A stretch of DNA of 64,000 bases, taken from contig NZ_CP015910.2 of NCBI RefSeq assembly GCF_001676785.2, positions 1,984,001 to 2,048,000 on the forward strand. Direction: 5' to 3'. This document shows positions 1 to 8,335 of the stretch, piece after piece. Each line of letters opens with the position of its first letter. The stretch's first letter is position 1. A program made the position numbers and the translations under genes. This DNA is from Brachyspira hyodysenteriae ATCC 27164 (lineage in GTDB: Bacteria; Spirochaetota; Brachyspiria; Brachyspirales; Brachyspiraceae). A model generated the notes under the pieces. The model made no database searches, was not told the origin of the DNA, and worked only from the letters and a program-made list of their open reading frames with translations.

Positions 1-840
1 TATGCTTCATTTGAAGAAATAAAAACTTATAATTTCAGACTTGGAGATATAAATAAAGTAGAATCTGCTGAAATTAATTCAATTTCTACAAATGATTTGA
101 AAGATTATACTAAAGGCTCCAAATTTATAAGTTTCGGTAAATTTGATGGAGAAAAATATTTGGAGTATATAGATGAAACAATGGGTTGGCGTATATATTT
201 TCCATCTTTCTTTTTATGCGATATCAATAATGACGGTAAAGAAGAATTAATGCTTTCAGGGGATTATGATTATGGCGGAGGAAGAGGCGGTACAGTGAAT
301 TTTACTTTACTTTTGAAAGAGAATTTGGAAGTAGATTTTGATTCAGAAATAGGACAGCTTATTAATAATAAGGATTTTCAGGATTTAAATAGAATTCAAA
401 AAATATATACTGAAGACGGTAAAAATAAAATGTTTTTGTTAAATGAAGCTTCTAGTGAGGCTTTGGATATATTCATTGATAATAATGAAATAAAGAATGC
501 AGATTATTTTAATTATATCACGTATAGTTATCAGCCCAAATTGGAATGGAAAGGAAGTATACTTGACGGAGTACCTGAAGGAGCTTTAAAAACTGATGCG
601 AGCTTTGACATGTCTAAAGCAGAAAATGCATCAGACAAAGCAATAGTGTCCGATAGAACTTTAAGAATGGCTGATAAACTTATAAGCGATGCATATTTTG
701 CTAAAAAGTCTACTTTGGATAAACAAGGTCAGGAAGAATTATTGGAGCAAAGAAGAGCAGAAATAAAAACTATTCAGGAAGCAAAAGGCGATATTAAAGC
801 AATAGAAGCTGAAATGCTTAAGATTTTGAACATACAATAA
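1..840 (+). CDS. C-terminal part of a protein with an EF-hand-like repeat motif
   Basis: The reading frame is open from base 1, so the gene begins upstream of the window; the first usable start inside it is a TTG at 97, which I do not believe is real. About residues 55-75 (from the window start) of the visible part fit the DxNxDGxEEL loop (DINNDGKEEL) seen in FG-GAP/VCBS-like and dockerin-like calcium-binding repeats, followed by a glycine-rich stretch (GGGRGG). The C-terminus is charged and helical (many E, K, A). No family is recognised. It is likely exported because such repeats are extracytoplasmic, but the signal peptide would lie outside the window. It ends at a TAA and is followed by a hairpin. 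Confidence 0.6.
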   Translation, partial: YASFEEIKTYNFRLGDINKVESAEINSISTNDLKDYTKGSKFISFGKFDGEKYLEYIDETMGWRIYFPSFFLCDINNDGKEELMLSGDYDYGGGRGGTVNFTLLLKENLEVDFDSEIGQLINNKDFQDLNRIQKIYTEDGKNKMFLLNEASSEALDIFIDNNEIKNADYFNYITYSYQPKLEWKGSILDGVPEGALKTDASFDMSKAENASDKAIVSDRTLRMADKLISDAYFAKKSTLDKQGQEELLEQRRAEIKTIQEAKGDIKAIEAEMLKILNIQ

Positions 841-849
841 AATAAATCA

Positions 850-894
850 ATCCCTTATATTTTAATATTAAACTATATTAATAATATAAGGGAT
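850..894. terminator. Hairpin between convergent genes
   Basis: A 12-bp perfect inverted repeat (ATCCCTTATATT and its complement) separated by about 21 bases. It lies between the plus-strand gene ending at 840 and the minus-strand regulator ending at 922. T-rich sequence follows on the minus side (TGATTTATTTT), so it probably serves both directions. Confidence 0.6.
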
Positions 895-921
895 TAATTA
901 TGCTAAAATATATAAAAAAAT

Positions 922-1347
922 TCAATCTATTATATTTTTCAAATCCTTTATTATAGTATCTATATTCGATAACTGCAAAGCAGAATAATTCTTCAATTTA
1001 TTTGCTATATATAAAAGCTTCTTAGTTTTCTCTATATGATCATAACTAAATAATATGCCTATAGGTACATTTAAAGCATTAGCTATTTTATTTAAATTTG
1101 TTATAGATATATTTCTTTTTCCTACCTCAACACTTTGAAGATATTTAGCTGATATTCCTGACATTTCTGCTATTTCAGATATTGTTTTAGTCTGTGATTT
1201 TCTTATAGCTCTTATATTATTTCCTACAGAAGATATAAGTTCATCATCATCTCTCAGTCTCTCTTTATTAGCATTATTTTCTTCTTTACTATCACTTAGA
1301 ATATTATTATAAAAAGGTTTCTTCAAATTCGTAGTAAGCATACTCAA
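922..1347 (-). CDS. XRE-family helix-turn-helix regulator
   Basis: A 141-aa DNA-binding protein. Residues about 40-100 are a Cro/C1-type HTH: the IRAIRKSQ helix, TISEIAEMSGIS as the turn region, KYLQSVEVGKRNIS as recognition helix, and TNLNKIANALNVPIGILF closing the domain. The first 38 residues are polar and unlike the domain; a 40-residue helical tail follows. The start is either TTG at 1347, overlapping the radC TGA stop by 4 bases, or ATG at 1341. It is therefore translationally coupled to radC. Targets are unknown; a single-domain XRE protein of this type usually represses its own promoter or a neighbour. Confidence 0.85.
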   Translation of the reverse strand: MSMLTTNLKKPFYNNILSDSKEENNANKERLRDDDELISSVGNNIRAIRKSQTKTISEIAEMSGISAKYLQSVEVGKRNISITNLNKIANALNVPIGILFSYDHIEKTKKLLYIANKLKNYSALQLSNIDTIIKDLKNIID

Positions 1348-2050
1348 ACCTCCGCATTATGTCTGTATTTATCAAACATACCATCTTCTCTAAAACTATA
1401 AAAAGAATTGCCAGCAACTATAATATGATCAAGCATTTTTATATCCACCATTAAAAATGCTTTATATAAAACCTTTGTAATTTCAATATCTTCTTTTGAA
1501 GGTTTGGATATACCAGATGGGTGATTATGAGATATTATAACATAACTTGCTCCTAGTGATAATGATTTTTCTACTAAATCTCTTGGATATATAGTGGCAG
1601 AATCTATTGTGCCTCTGAATATATGATCCATAGATATGAATCTTTTATTACATCTAAACATATAATAGAAAAAGTTTCGAATTTTAATTTTCCTAATTTT
1701 ATAATAAGATAATTAATTAAATCTTTTTTCTTTATATGAGGAGAAGCAATTTTTAAACTGCTGAGTAAATAATATTCCAAAATAGAAGGAATACTTTTTA
1801 TCAGATTAATCTTTTTTGAATTAAGACCTTTAACTTTTGACAGTTCCTCTTCTGAAGCATTGACTATATTATGCAGATTGTAGAAATTATAATAAAGCTT
1901 TTCTACTATAGTATTCGCCTTATCTAAAGATATGCCATTGGATATAATTGAGGCTAATATTTGCTTTTCATTTGTTATATCGGCATTGGGATTTTCTAAG
2001 GCATTACTAAATTTTGTATTATCATTATAAAAATCATTATACATACGCAT
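1344..2050 (-). pseudogene. radC: radC, JAMM/MPN+ domain protein, split by a frameshift
   Basis: Two overlapping frames together make one RadC. The N-terminal part (1604-2050) has the helix-hairpin-helix region (EEELSKVKGLNSKKINLIKS). The C-terminal part (1344-1661) has the JAMM metal motif (SHNHPSG, then S and D in KPSKED) and the typical RGTIDSATIYPRDLVE and FREDGMF segments. The frames meet near 1645-1655 (minus-strand GATGTAATAAAAGATTC). Restoring one A gives LDVNKRFISMDHIFRG, which matches the RadC consensus around LD.KN....IFRG. The copy is therefore broken by a one-base loss, a sequencing error, or read by rare slippage. RadC's cellular role is unsettled; it is no longer regarded as a proven repair protein. 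It is coupled to the downstream XRE gene. Confidence 0.8.
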
Positions 2051-2292
2051 TTCCTTAATAAATTATAGTATAGCCTTAGTTAAACAAATTATTTTTTAAA
2101 AATAAGCCATTTGTTAAAGAAAATAAACAGTATATATTTAACTTTTATAACTTTTTTAAAAAAATTATCATTAATATAAAAAAATTATAATTTTATTTTT
2201 TAGTTTTATTAACATGTTGTTTTTAATAGTACTATTTATATTTTATAATATTTGAAATTTACAGACTATTATTCTATTGATCATTGAATATA

Positions 2293-2327
2293 AAAACGCC
2301 CAAGACCTTGCCTAAACAAAGCCTTGG
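2293..2327 (-). terminator. Terminator of feoB
   Basis: On the minus strand an imperfect hairpin with outer stem CCAAG/CTTGG and inner TTG/CAA is followed by GCGTTTTTATA. It starts 40 bases after the feoB stop. The rest of the gap up to radC (2051-2292) is A/T-run sequence in which I see no gene. Confidence 0.7.
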
Positions 2328-2366
2328 ACTAAACACTATATTAAAAAACTATCCTATGGATCAAAA

Positions 2367-4856
2367 CTATATAATACCTGCTATTCTTCCAGCAATCTGA
2401 TAGAAAGCAAAACTTACTACCCAAGCAACTGTCAGTGTATAAATCATTAAGAAAGGTATCCATTTATTACCTATCTCAGAACCTATAACGCCAATAGAAG
2501 CAAAACAAGGGAAATAAAGCAGTACAAAAAGAAGTAATGTATATGCCACTACAGGATTAAATACAGGGTCATTCTGTAATGATTCAGTAAGAACTGTTTC
2601 ATCTCCATCTTCTATAGATTTAATCTGTGCTATAGTAGAAACTAATACCTCTTTAGCAGCACCTCCAGCAACAAGCCCAATACCTATTCTCCAATCGAAA
2701 CCTAAAGGCTTTAATACTGGTTCTATAAATGTACCTATCTTACCAGCATAACTATTTCTTAAACCTTCAGAAGCAACTAATCTGTCATATTCAGCAGTGA
2801 TAACTTCTTCATCATTAGCATCCAATCCTTGACTAACAGCCAATGATTTAGCTTCCTGCATAAGTCTTGCATTATCCTCATCAGTAGGCTTATATTGAGG
2901 GAATGTCATTAAAGCCCATATTATAACAGAAGCAGCAAATACATAAGTACCGGCTTTCTTAATATACATCCAGCCTCTGTCAAACATATGTCTTAATACA
3001 GCCTTAGCTCTTGGTATTCTATATGGAGGAAGTTCCATTACGAAAGGAGTTTCCTCACCTTTGAAGAATGCTTTTCTGAATATGAATGCCATTATAAATG
3101 CCATCAATACACCAATCATATATATACTAAACATCACAGAAGCAGCCATTTTAGGAGCAAAAAAAGCACCTATAAACAATATATAAACAGGAAGTCTTGC
3201 ACCGCAGCTCATAAATGTTGTAATCAATATTGTAACTACCCTATCCTTTTTACTTCTCAATGTTCTAGCTGCCATAACTGCAGGTATTGTACATCCGAAA
3301 CCTAAGAAAAGAGGTATGAATGACTGACCATGCAAGCCTAATTTATGCATTATCTTATCCATTAGGAAAGCAGCTCTAGCCATATAACCGCAGTCTTCTA
3401 AGAATGAAATTCCTGTGAATAATATCAATACTAATGGTAAGAATGATAGTACTGCCCCTACACCGCCTATAACACCGTCAACAACAACAGACTGTATCAA
3501 ACTGCCTTCAGGAAGCAAGCTGCCTACAAAACCAGATAATGCCCCTATTCCTGTTTCAAGCCAGCCCTGAGGATAAGCTCCTACAGTAAATGTTACTTTA
3601 AATATCAGCCATAATACAACTAAAAATATTGGAAGTCCAAGCCATTTATTCAAAAATATTACATCGGCAGCCTCTGTAAAATTGAATGCCTGTATATTAT
3701 CTTTATGAACAGCTTCCTGTAAAGCTCCTCTTATATATGAGTATCTTTTATCAGCCATTATAGAATCTGTTTTTGCATTCATAGAAGTTTCTAATTTTAT
3801 TATCTCTTTATTTAATACTTCTATTACCTCGCCGCCATTATTACATTCTCTTCTTATAGAGTGAATTGCCCTTTCATCTTTTTCTAAAGTTTTAATAGCA
3901 AGCCATCTCTTATGAAGCTCGCTTATATCTCCATGCATAGTATCTACAATATTCTTGATAGAGTTTTCTACTTCCTCTCCGTATCTTATAGCAGAATCTC
4001 TATGAAGCTTATTTCCGGAAGTATGCATCTTTTCTATTTCATCTAATATTCTTACAACGCTTTCATATTTATTTCCATGAACTTTCATCACAGGGAATTT
4101 AAAAAGTTCACTTAAATTCTTTTCATCTATTTTAATACCATTCTTTTCAGCATGCTCATACATATTAAGTACGCATACAATAGGAATACCCAACTCTACA
4201 AGCTGTAATGTAAGATAAAGATTTCTTTCTAAATTTGTAGAGTCTATAACATTTATTATAAAATCAGGCTTCTCATTAAGAAGAACATCGCATGCCACTA
4301 CCTCATCTTGAGAATAAGCACTTAAACTATAAACACCAGGCAAATCTATTAAATCATAAGTGTATCCATTATAAAGCATATTAGCCTGTCTTTTTTCTAC
4401 TGTTACACCCGGATAATTAGCAACTTTATAATTAGCACCTGTTAAAGCATTGAATATAGTTGTTTTTCCAGAATTCGGATTTCCTGCTAAAGCTATCTTG
4501 AATTTAGTATTATTAGAAGGAACTTTTATTTTCTTTGCTATATCAGATTTACTTTCAATTAAAGTATCATCTTCATCTTTCACATCTTTATGTTCTATAG
4601 GCTTTAATACTCTTTCCTTTTTTATTTCTACATTTGATTTAGCAACTTCTATTCCATTAGCCTCTGATTTTCTAAGAGAAATTTCATAGTCCATAATATG
4701 AACTTGTATAGGATCACCTAAAGGTGCTTTTCTAACTACCCAGCCTTTTGCTCCAGGAGTGAATCCCATTTCTATAATTCTTTGTCTAATCTCACCATCA
4801 GTGGCCACTTTATCAACAACAAAACCTTCTTCAATATCTAATTCTGTTAGTTTCAT
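2367..4856 (-). CDS. feoB: Ferrous iron transporter FeoB with N-terminal FeoA domain fused
   Basis: An 829-aa inner-membrane Fe2+ uptake protein. Residues 1-73 are a FeoA-type SH3-like domain (IRQRIIEMGFTPG). Residues 120-290 are the G domain: G1 GNPNSGKT at 125-132, G2 region NYPGVTVEK, G3 DLPG at 171-174, and a G4 reading NMYE at 231-234 where most FeoBs have NxxD. The membrane half carries the Gate signature GCTIPAVMAARTLRSKKDR, the second gate FMSCGARLPVY, and GGAAKEVLVS. No separate feoA or feoC is present, in line with the fusion. The ATG is preceded by AAGGAG. A strong promoter and a palindrome lie directly upstream, so iron control is likely but inferred. Confidence 0.95.
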   Translation of the reverse strand: MKLTELDIEEGFVVDKVATDGEIRQRIIEMGFTPGAKGWVVRKAPLGDPIQVHIMDYEISLRKSEANGIEVAKSNVEIKKERVLKPIEHKDVKDEDDTLIESKSDIAKKIKVPSNNTKFKIALAGNPNSGKTTIFNALTGANYKVANYPGVTVEKRQANMLYNGYTYDLIDLPGVYSLSAYSQDEVVACDVLLNEKPDFIINVIDSTNLERNLYLTLQLVELGIPIVCVLNMYEHAEKNGIKIDEKNLSELFKFPVMKVHGNKYESVVRILDEIEKMHTSGNKLHRDSAIRYGEEVENSIKNIVDTMHGDISELHKRWLAIKTLEKDERAIHSIRRECNNGGEVIEVLNKEIIKLETSMNAKTDSIMADKRYSYIRGALQEAVHKDNIQAFNFTEAADVIFLNKWLGLPIFLVVLWLIFKVTFTVGAYPQGWLETGIGALSGFVGSLLPEGSLIQSVVVDGVIGGVGAVLSFLPLVLILFTGISFLEDCGYMARAAFLMDKIMHKLGLHGQSFIPLFLGFGCTIPAVMAARTLRSKKDRVVTILITTFMSCGARLPVYILFIGAFFAPKMAASVMFSIYMIGVLMAFIMAFIFRKAFFKGEETPFVMELPPYRIPRAKAVLRHMFDRGWMYIKKAGTYVFAASVIIWALMTFPQYKPTDEDNARLMQEAKSLAVSQGLDANDEEVITAEYDRLVASEGLRNSYAGKIGTFIEPVLKPLGFDWRIGIGLVAGGAAKEVLVSTIAQIKSIEDGDETVLTESLQNDPVFNPVVAYTLLLFVLLYFPCFASIGVIGSEIGNKWIPFLMIYTLTVAWVVSFAFYQIAGRIAGII

Positions 4857-4899
4857 AAATAACTATCTCCTTTATATATTTTACAACAGAAATTAATAG

Positions 4900-4914
4900 A
4901 CACTTACAAAGTGT
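4900..4914. promoter_or_regulatory. Operator-like palindrome at the feoB transcription start
   Basis: ACACTT-ACA-AAGTGT is a perfect 6-bp dyad. It lies just downstream of the feoB -10 element and covers the predicted +1, the usual place for a repressor. A metal regulator of the Fur or DtxR type is an inference; the half-site does not match the classical Fur box. Confidence 0.45.
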
Positions 4915-4920
4915 TTGTAT

Positions 4921-4948
4921 ATTCTAACATTTAAAATAAAATTGTCAA
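4921..4948 (-). promoter_or_regulatory. Sigma70-type promoter of feoB
   Basis: On the minus strand TTGACA (4943-4948), a 16-base spacer and TAGAAT (4921-4926). Transcription would start near 4914, about 58 bases before the ATG. Confidence 0.65.
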
Positions 4949-5002
4949 TAGAGTAAAATATATTTTTGTTATTTTATTACACAAAAAGTAACAAATCATC
5001 AA

Positions 5003-5860
5003 TTATTTTTTACTTCCTATAACCATACTTATAGTAGAAAGTATTATTAAAATAGAACCTATAATAATATTAATTGTCAGAGACTCTTTATATATAAAAA
5101 TAGATGCAACAACTGTAGTAGCAGGTTCAAACATGTTAAGTATAGATGCTAAAGAAGAACCCAATCTCTTAACTCCGTAAAGTAAAAGTCCAAGAGAAAA
5201 TATTGTACATACTAAAGATATTACAGCAAAATTCCAAAACACATATAAATTATTAAGAACTTGTAAAGAACCTGTAAACATTCCAGCTATAAAAAAAGCA
5301 ATAGATACAAATAAAGACATATAGAAAAGCGAAACCATGGTATCAACTTCAGAAAAGCTGCATTTTTTGTTAGCTATTATATAAGATCCGTAAGTAATAG
5401 TAGTTATTAATGCATATATTACCCCTAAAAATGACTCTACTTCTACAACCTGAGTAAGAAGTACTATTCCAACAACAGCAAATATTATAGAAAGAATTTT
5501 TAATATATTAGCTTTTTCTTTAAACATAAATATCATCACAAGCAGAACTATAACAGGATATCCAAAATGTATCATATTGCTTAGTCCGGCAGATATATAT
5601 AATAATGATTGAGATAAAAAGAAGAATGTAAGACCAAGCCCTATTATACTAAATATAAATAATTCTATAAACTGTCTTTTTGTTATTTTAAAACTTTTTT
5701 TAGTAACAAGAATAATTATAAATAAAAAAATTGCTGTTAGAAAATATCTGTAAAAAACTATAGAAAGCGAAGAGTAATTATAGGCAATAATATTCTTAAC
5801 AAAAATAGGAAGAAATCCATAAGCAATAGAGCCTATTATAACTAATAAAATATTTAACAT
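5003..5860 (-). CDS. DMT-superfamily (EamA) transporter
   Basis: A 285-aa polytopic inner-membrane protein with about ten hydrophobic helices in two similar halves, as in EamA/RhaT-type exporters of metabolites or drugs. The start is hydrophobic (MLNILLVIIGSIAYGFLPIFV), and the second half opens at about residue 145 (SFLGVIYALITTITYGSYII), repeating the pattern of the first. Substrate cannot be told. It stands alone, separated from feoB by about 145 bases. The 174-base gap behind it (5861-6034) is AT-rich and holds nothing I can name. Confidence 0.8.
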   Translation of the reverse strand: MLNILLVIIGSIAYGFLPIFVKNIIAYNYSSLSIVFYRYFLTAIFLFIIILVTKKSFKITKRQFIELFIFSIIGLGLTFFFLSQSLLYISAGLSNMIHFGYPVIVLLVMIFMFKEKANILKILSIIFAVVGIVLLTQVVEVESFLGVIYALITTITYGSYIIANKKCSFSEVDTMVSLFYMSLFVSIAFFIAGMFTGSLQVLNNLYVFWNFAVISLVCTIFSLGLLLYGVKRLGSSLASILNMFEPATTVVASIFIYKESLTINIIIGSILIILSTISMVIGSKK

Positions 5861-6034
5861 TGAAGTCCTCTATAATAATAAATGTAATAAAATAAATATT
5901 TAGAATAAAAATAAGAATAAAAAATCATTTAAATAAATGAAAAAGAAAATTATAACTGCATATGATAACCCTAAAATAATTATAGTTGTTTAATAATATA
6001 TTATATTTTTAATAAATCAATATAAATAATAGCA

Positions 6035-6295
6035 TTATTTTTTATAATTTTTTTTGAGCTTAATACATACTTCATAATTTAATTTATAAAATTCTTCTTT
6101 TGAATAAAAATTAGAATATTTTTTTTGATACATTAAATCCACATTACAAATATCGGGTCTATTGTCATATATAGAGCATTTATTATCTTCTGTTAAATAT
6201 ATACATTCCCCATTGCCATTATCATATTTTTGAAGCTGCGGTACATGTTTAATATTTTTACAGCATATACCGCAGCAATCACAATCAAATTTCAT
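6035..6295 (-). CDS. YkgJ-type cysteine-cluster protein
   Basis: An 86-aa protein of the YkgJ/UPF0153 family, proposed to bind zinc or an iron-sulfur cluster. The N-terminal cluster is CDCCGICC, followed by C-IYLTEDNKC-SIYDNRPDIC, the usual spacing of the family. I choose the ATG at 6295 because its A is the last base of the preceding gene's TAA (TAATG), giving translational coupling; a TTG four codons further up is less likely. It is the last gene of the operon running from 9888 leftward. The biochemical role of the family is unknown. Confidence 0.75.
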   Translation of the reverse strand: MKFDCDCCGICCKNIKHVPQLQKYDNGNGECIYLTEDNKCSIYDNRPDICNVDLMYQKKYSNFYSKEEFYKLNYEVCIKLKKNYKK

Positions 6296-7281
6296 TATAA
6301 TTTGCAAGTCTCTAATAATCTTGTAGACTCTTCACTAATAGAGCCATTATCTGTTAATATAGGAGTATCTAATATAGCTTTAATAGTCTGAGTCAATTTT
6401 ATATTGCTTGCCACAACTTTTTTAGCATCTTCACTATATGAGCTATAATCAGTTCCAAACTCATCAATAACTTCTTCTAAATTATCAATAGCTTTACTGT
6501 ATAATGAATCAACTCTTATAAGAAGTCTTTCAAACATTTGAGCTCTTCTTCTTATAAAATTAGTAGATACTCTTAAAGTTTCAAGCTCTTCTGATATTTT
6601 ATTTGCTTCAGCTAAATTAGAATATGCATCATCAAGTTTTTTAGAAGAAGCCCCCAAAGTAACAAATCCCATAACAGCAAGAGCAGGACCAGCAACAAGT
6701 CCTCCTAAAACAGCCATTCCTCCAGCCATTCCTAATCCTCCTGCTGCCAAAGATCCTCCACCTAAAAATGCTAAAGTAGCATTAGTAGCAGCAACTCCAG
6801 ATAAACTAGCAATAGCAGTACCTGTTGAAGCAGCTCCAAATGCCATAGTTGCACTATAAGCACCAAAAGCAGCCAAAGCACCAGCACCAACTCCACCTAT
6901 TCCTCCAGCTAACATGGATGTTACCTGTAAAGAAGATTCTTTTAATTCATCAAAATATGCTTTATCAAATTTTAATTTATTTATCTCATCAATACCTACA
7001 GAATCTGATATATCAACATTTTTTAGTTTTTCAAAAGAATCAATAAATCTTTTAATAGAAACATCAAATACATAAATTTTTTCTCTTCCCAAAGCCTCTA
7101 AAGAATAGAATGTAGCCTCTCTAGATTTATCCAAATTATCTTTTGCTGTATCTATAGTTGAATTAGCTAAAGCATTAATATCATTAGCTTCACTATTATT
7201 CATAAAACCTTTTACTCCTGCACCAACTCCTGCTGCTGCAGTACCTATTGCTATTGCTCCTAAAATAAATGGTATTGGCAT
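6295..7281 (-). CDS. Gly/Ala-rich membrane-active helical protein
   Basis: A 328-aa protein beginning with a hydrophobic Gly/Ala segment (MPIPFILGAIAIGTAAAGVG), then about 90 residues of amphipathic helix. A long glycine-zipper-like stretch follows at about 120-215 (SMLAGGIGGVGAGALAAFGA; AGGLGMAGGMAVLGGLVAG), then a charged helical tail. The pattern matches a widespread family often labelled chemotaxis protein without evidence; I do not think it is a chemoreceptor, as no HAMP or signalling hairpin is visible. Its neighbour encodes a TerB-like protein. Likely membrane-inserting or membrane-associated; function unknown. Confidence 0.55.
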   Translation of the reverse strand: MPIPFILGAIAIGTAAAGVGAGVKGFMNNSEANDINALANSTIDTAKDNLDKSREATFYSLEALGREKIYVFDVSIKRFIDSFEKLKNVDISDSVGIDEINKLKFDKAYFDELKESSLQVTSMLAGGIGGVGAGALAAFGAYSATMAFGAASTGTAIASLSGVAATNATLAFLGGGSLAAGGLGMAGGMAVLGGLVAGPALAVMGFVTLGASSKKLDDAYSNLAEANKISEELETLRVSTNFIRRRAQMFERLLIRVDSLYSKAIDNLEEVIDEFGTDYSSYSEDAKKVVASNIKLTQTIKAILDTPILTDNGSISEESTRLLETCKL

Positions 7282-7300
7282 ATTATTACTCCTTTTGAAA

Positions 7301-7834
7301 TTAACCTATCTCTACTAAATCTCTTATACTTTTATAAACACTTGCATTAGCATATACAAGGTTATCTATTTCTTTACCTACAATATCACTGATTCCAAGT
7401 TTATTTTTTAAATATTTAAAATAAGAATTAAATTTTTTATCAGTGGATGTTGTTAAAGTTAATAGTTCAAAATATATAATTTTTTTTAATATATTATCAT
7501 TTATATTTTCCAAACATTGAGAATACCTGCTCCAAACTTTTTTTACAACTATTTTCTCTTTAAAATCATAATCATTATTTCTTACTATCTCAGATATATA
7601 CTCTTCCAATTCGCTAATAAAAGACAATAATTCAGATATCTCATATTCATTCAAATTTGATATTTCAGCAATAGATTTTTTTATATTAAAAGATAATACA
7701 GAATCTATATCATCTTTATTATAATAATCATAATCTTGCAAAGTAAAATAGTTATTATATATTTTTGAAATAACATACAACTGAGCTATAAATGATTTTT
7801 TTATTTCAATATTTTCAATGTAACTTAAATACAT
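7301..7834 (-). CDS. Hypothetical all-helical protein
   Basis: A 177-aa cytoplasmic protein with no signal or membrane segment, rich in I, S, N, Y and E and predicted from composition to be helical. Only 2 bases separate it from the TerB-like gene upstream, and 19 bases from the Gly-rich gene downstream, so it belongs to the operon and probably to the same complex. No motif is recognised. Codon use is as AT-rich as its neighbours. Confidence 0.5.
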   Translation of the reverse strand: MYLSYIENIEIKKSFIAQLYVISKIYNNYFTLQDYDYYNKDDIDSVLSFNIKKSIAEISNLNEYEISELLSFISELEEYISEIVRNNDYDFKEKIVVKKVWSRYSQCLENINDNILKKIIYFELLTLTTSTDKKFNSYFKYLKNKLGISDIVGKEIDNLVYANASVYKSIRDLVEIG

Positions 7835-7836
7835 AA

Positions 7837-8304
7837 TTATATCCTTTCATTAAAAATAAATTCATTAGTTCTTTCATTTAAAACTAATACGGTATTAATC
7901 ATATCTTTCATTTCTTCTACTACTGAATTATCAACCTTACATTTTTTAGCTACTGCATTCACAACTTCTTTTTCATAATCATCATATTGGTTATTGCATA
8001 AAGCACAGGATATGATTTCAAAAAGAAATTTTTTAGCTTCTTCTTGCCTATAATCAGGATCAAAATTATCATCTATTATTTTTTTAAAACGGGTTATTAT
8101 TTTTTCTTTTTCTACACCTAATATTTTATTTAAAGTGCTTTCAGGACAAGGTCTGCCGAGCATTTCAAAATATATTAAATCTATTTGCTTTCTCTCATCT
8201 TCATCTATCTCATTATCAACAGCCATAAAAGCAGCTAAACTTCTTGCCACTTTCTTTTTTTCATCTTCATCATATATATTTTCACATAATTCAGAAAGAA
8301 ACAT
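7837..8304 (-). CDS. TerB-like protein
   Basis: A 155-aa helical protein showing two TerB-type repeats. The first is AFMAVDNEIDEDERKQIDLI (about residues 26-45), the acidic ADGxIDxxE-like metal-binding signature. The second is ALCNNQYDDYEKEVVNAVAK (about 101-120). TerB-domain proteins are linked in the literature to Ter-dependent stress and phage-response complexes, where they bind metal and associate with the membrane. No TerC, TerD or TerY homologue is seen here. It is followed after 2 bases by the next gene. The start is ATG with AAAGGAG upstream. Confidence 0.6.
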   Translation of the reverse strand: MFLSELCENIYDEDEKKKVARSLAAFMAVDNEIDEDERKQIDLIYFEMLGRPCPESTLNKILGVEKEKIITRFKKIIDDNFDPDYRQEEAKKFLFEIISCALCNNQYDDYEKEVVNAVAKKCKVDNSVVEEMKDMINTVLVLNERTNEFIFNERI

Positions 8305-8335
8305 ATAATCTCCTTTTTTATATATTTTTTATTAT

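Noticed and set aside
4450-4689. Plus-strand frame inside feoB
   Set aside because: Antisense to the FeoB G domain with no ribosome site or motif.
6849-7046. His/Gln-rich small plus-strand frame
   Set aside because: The HQ-rich composition comes from the complement of Gly/Ala codons in the Gly-zipper gene.
6295-7281. Methyl-accepting chemotaxis protein
   Set aside because: Despite a common label for this family, there is no signalling hairpin, HAMP or sensor domain; the Gly-zipper pattern points elsewhere.
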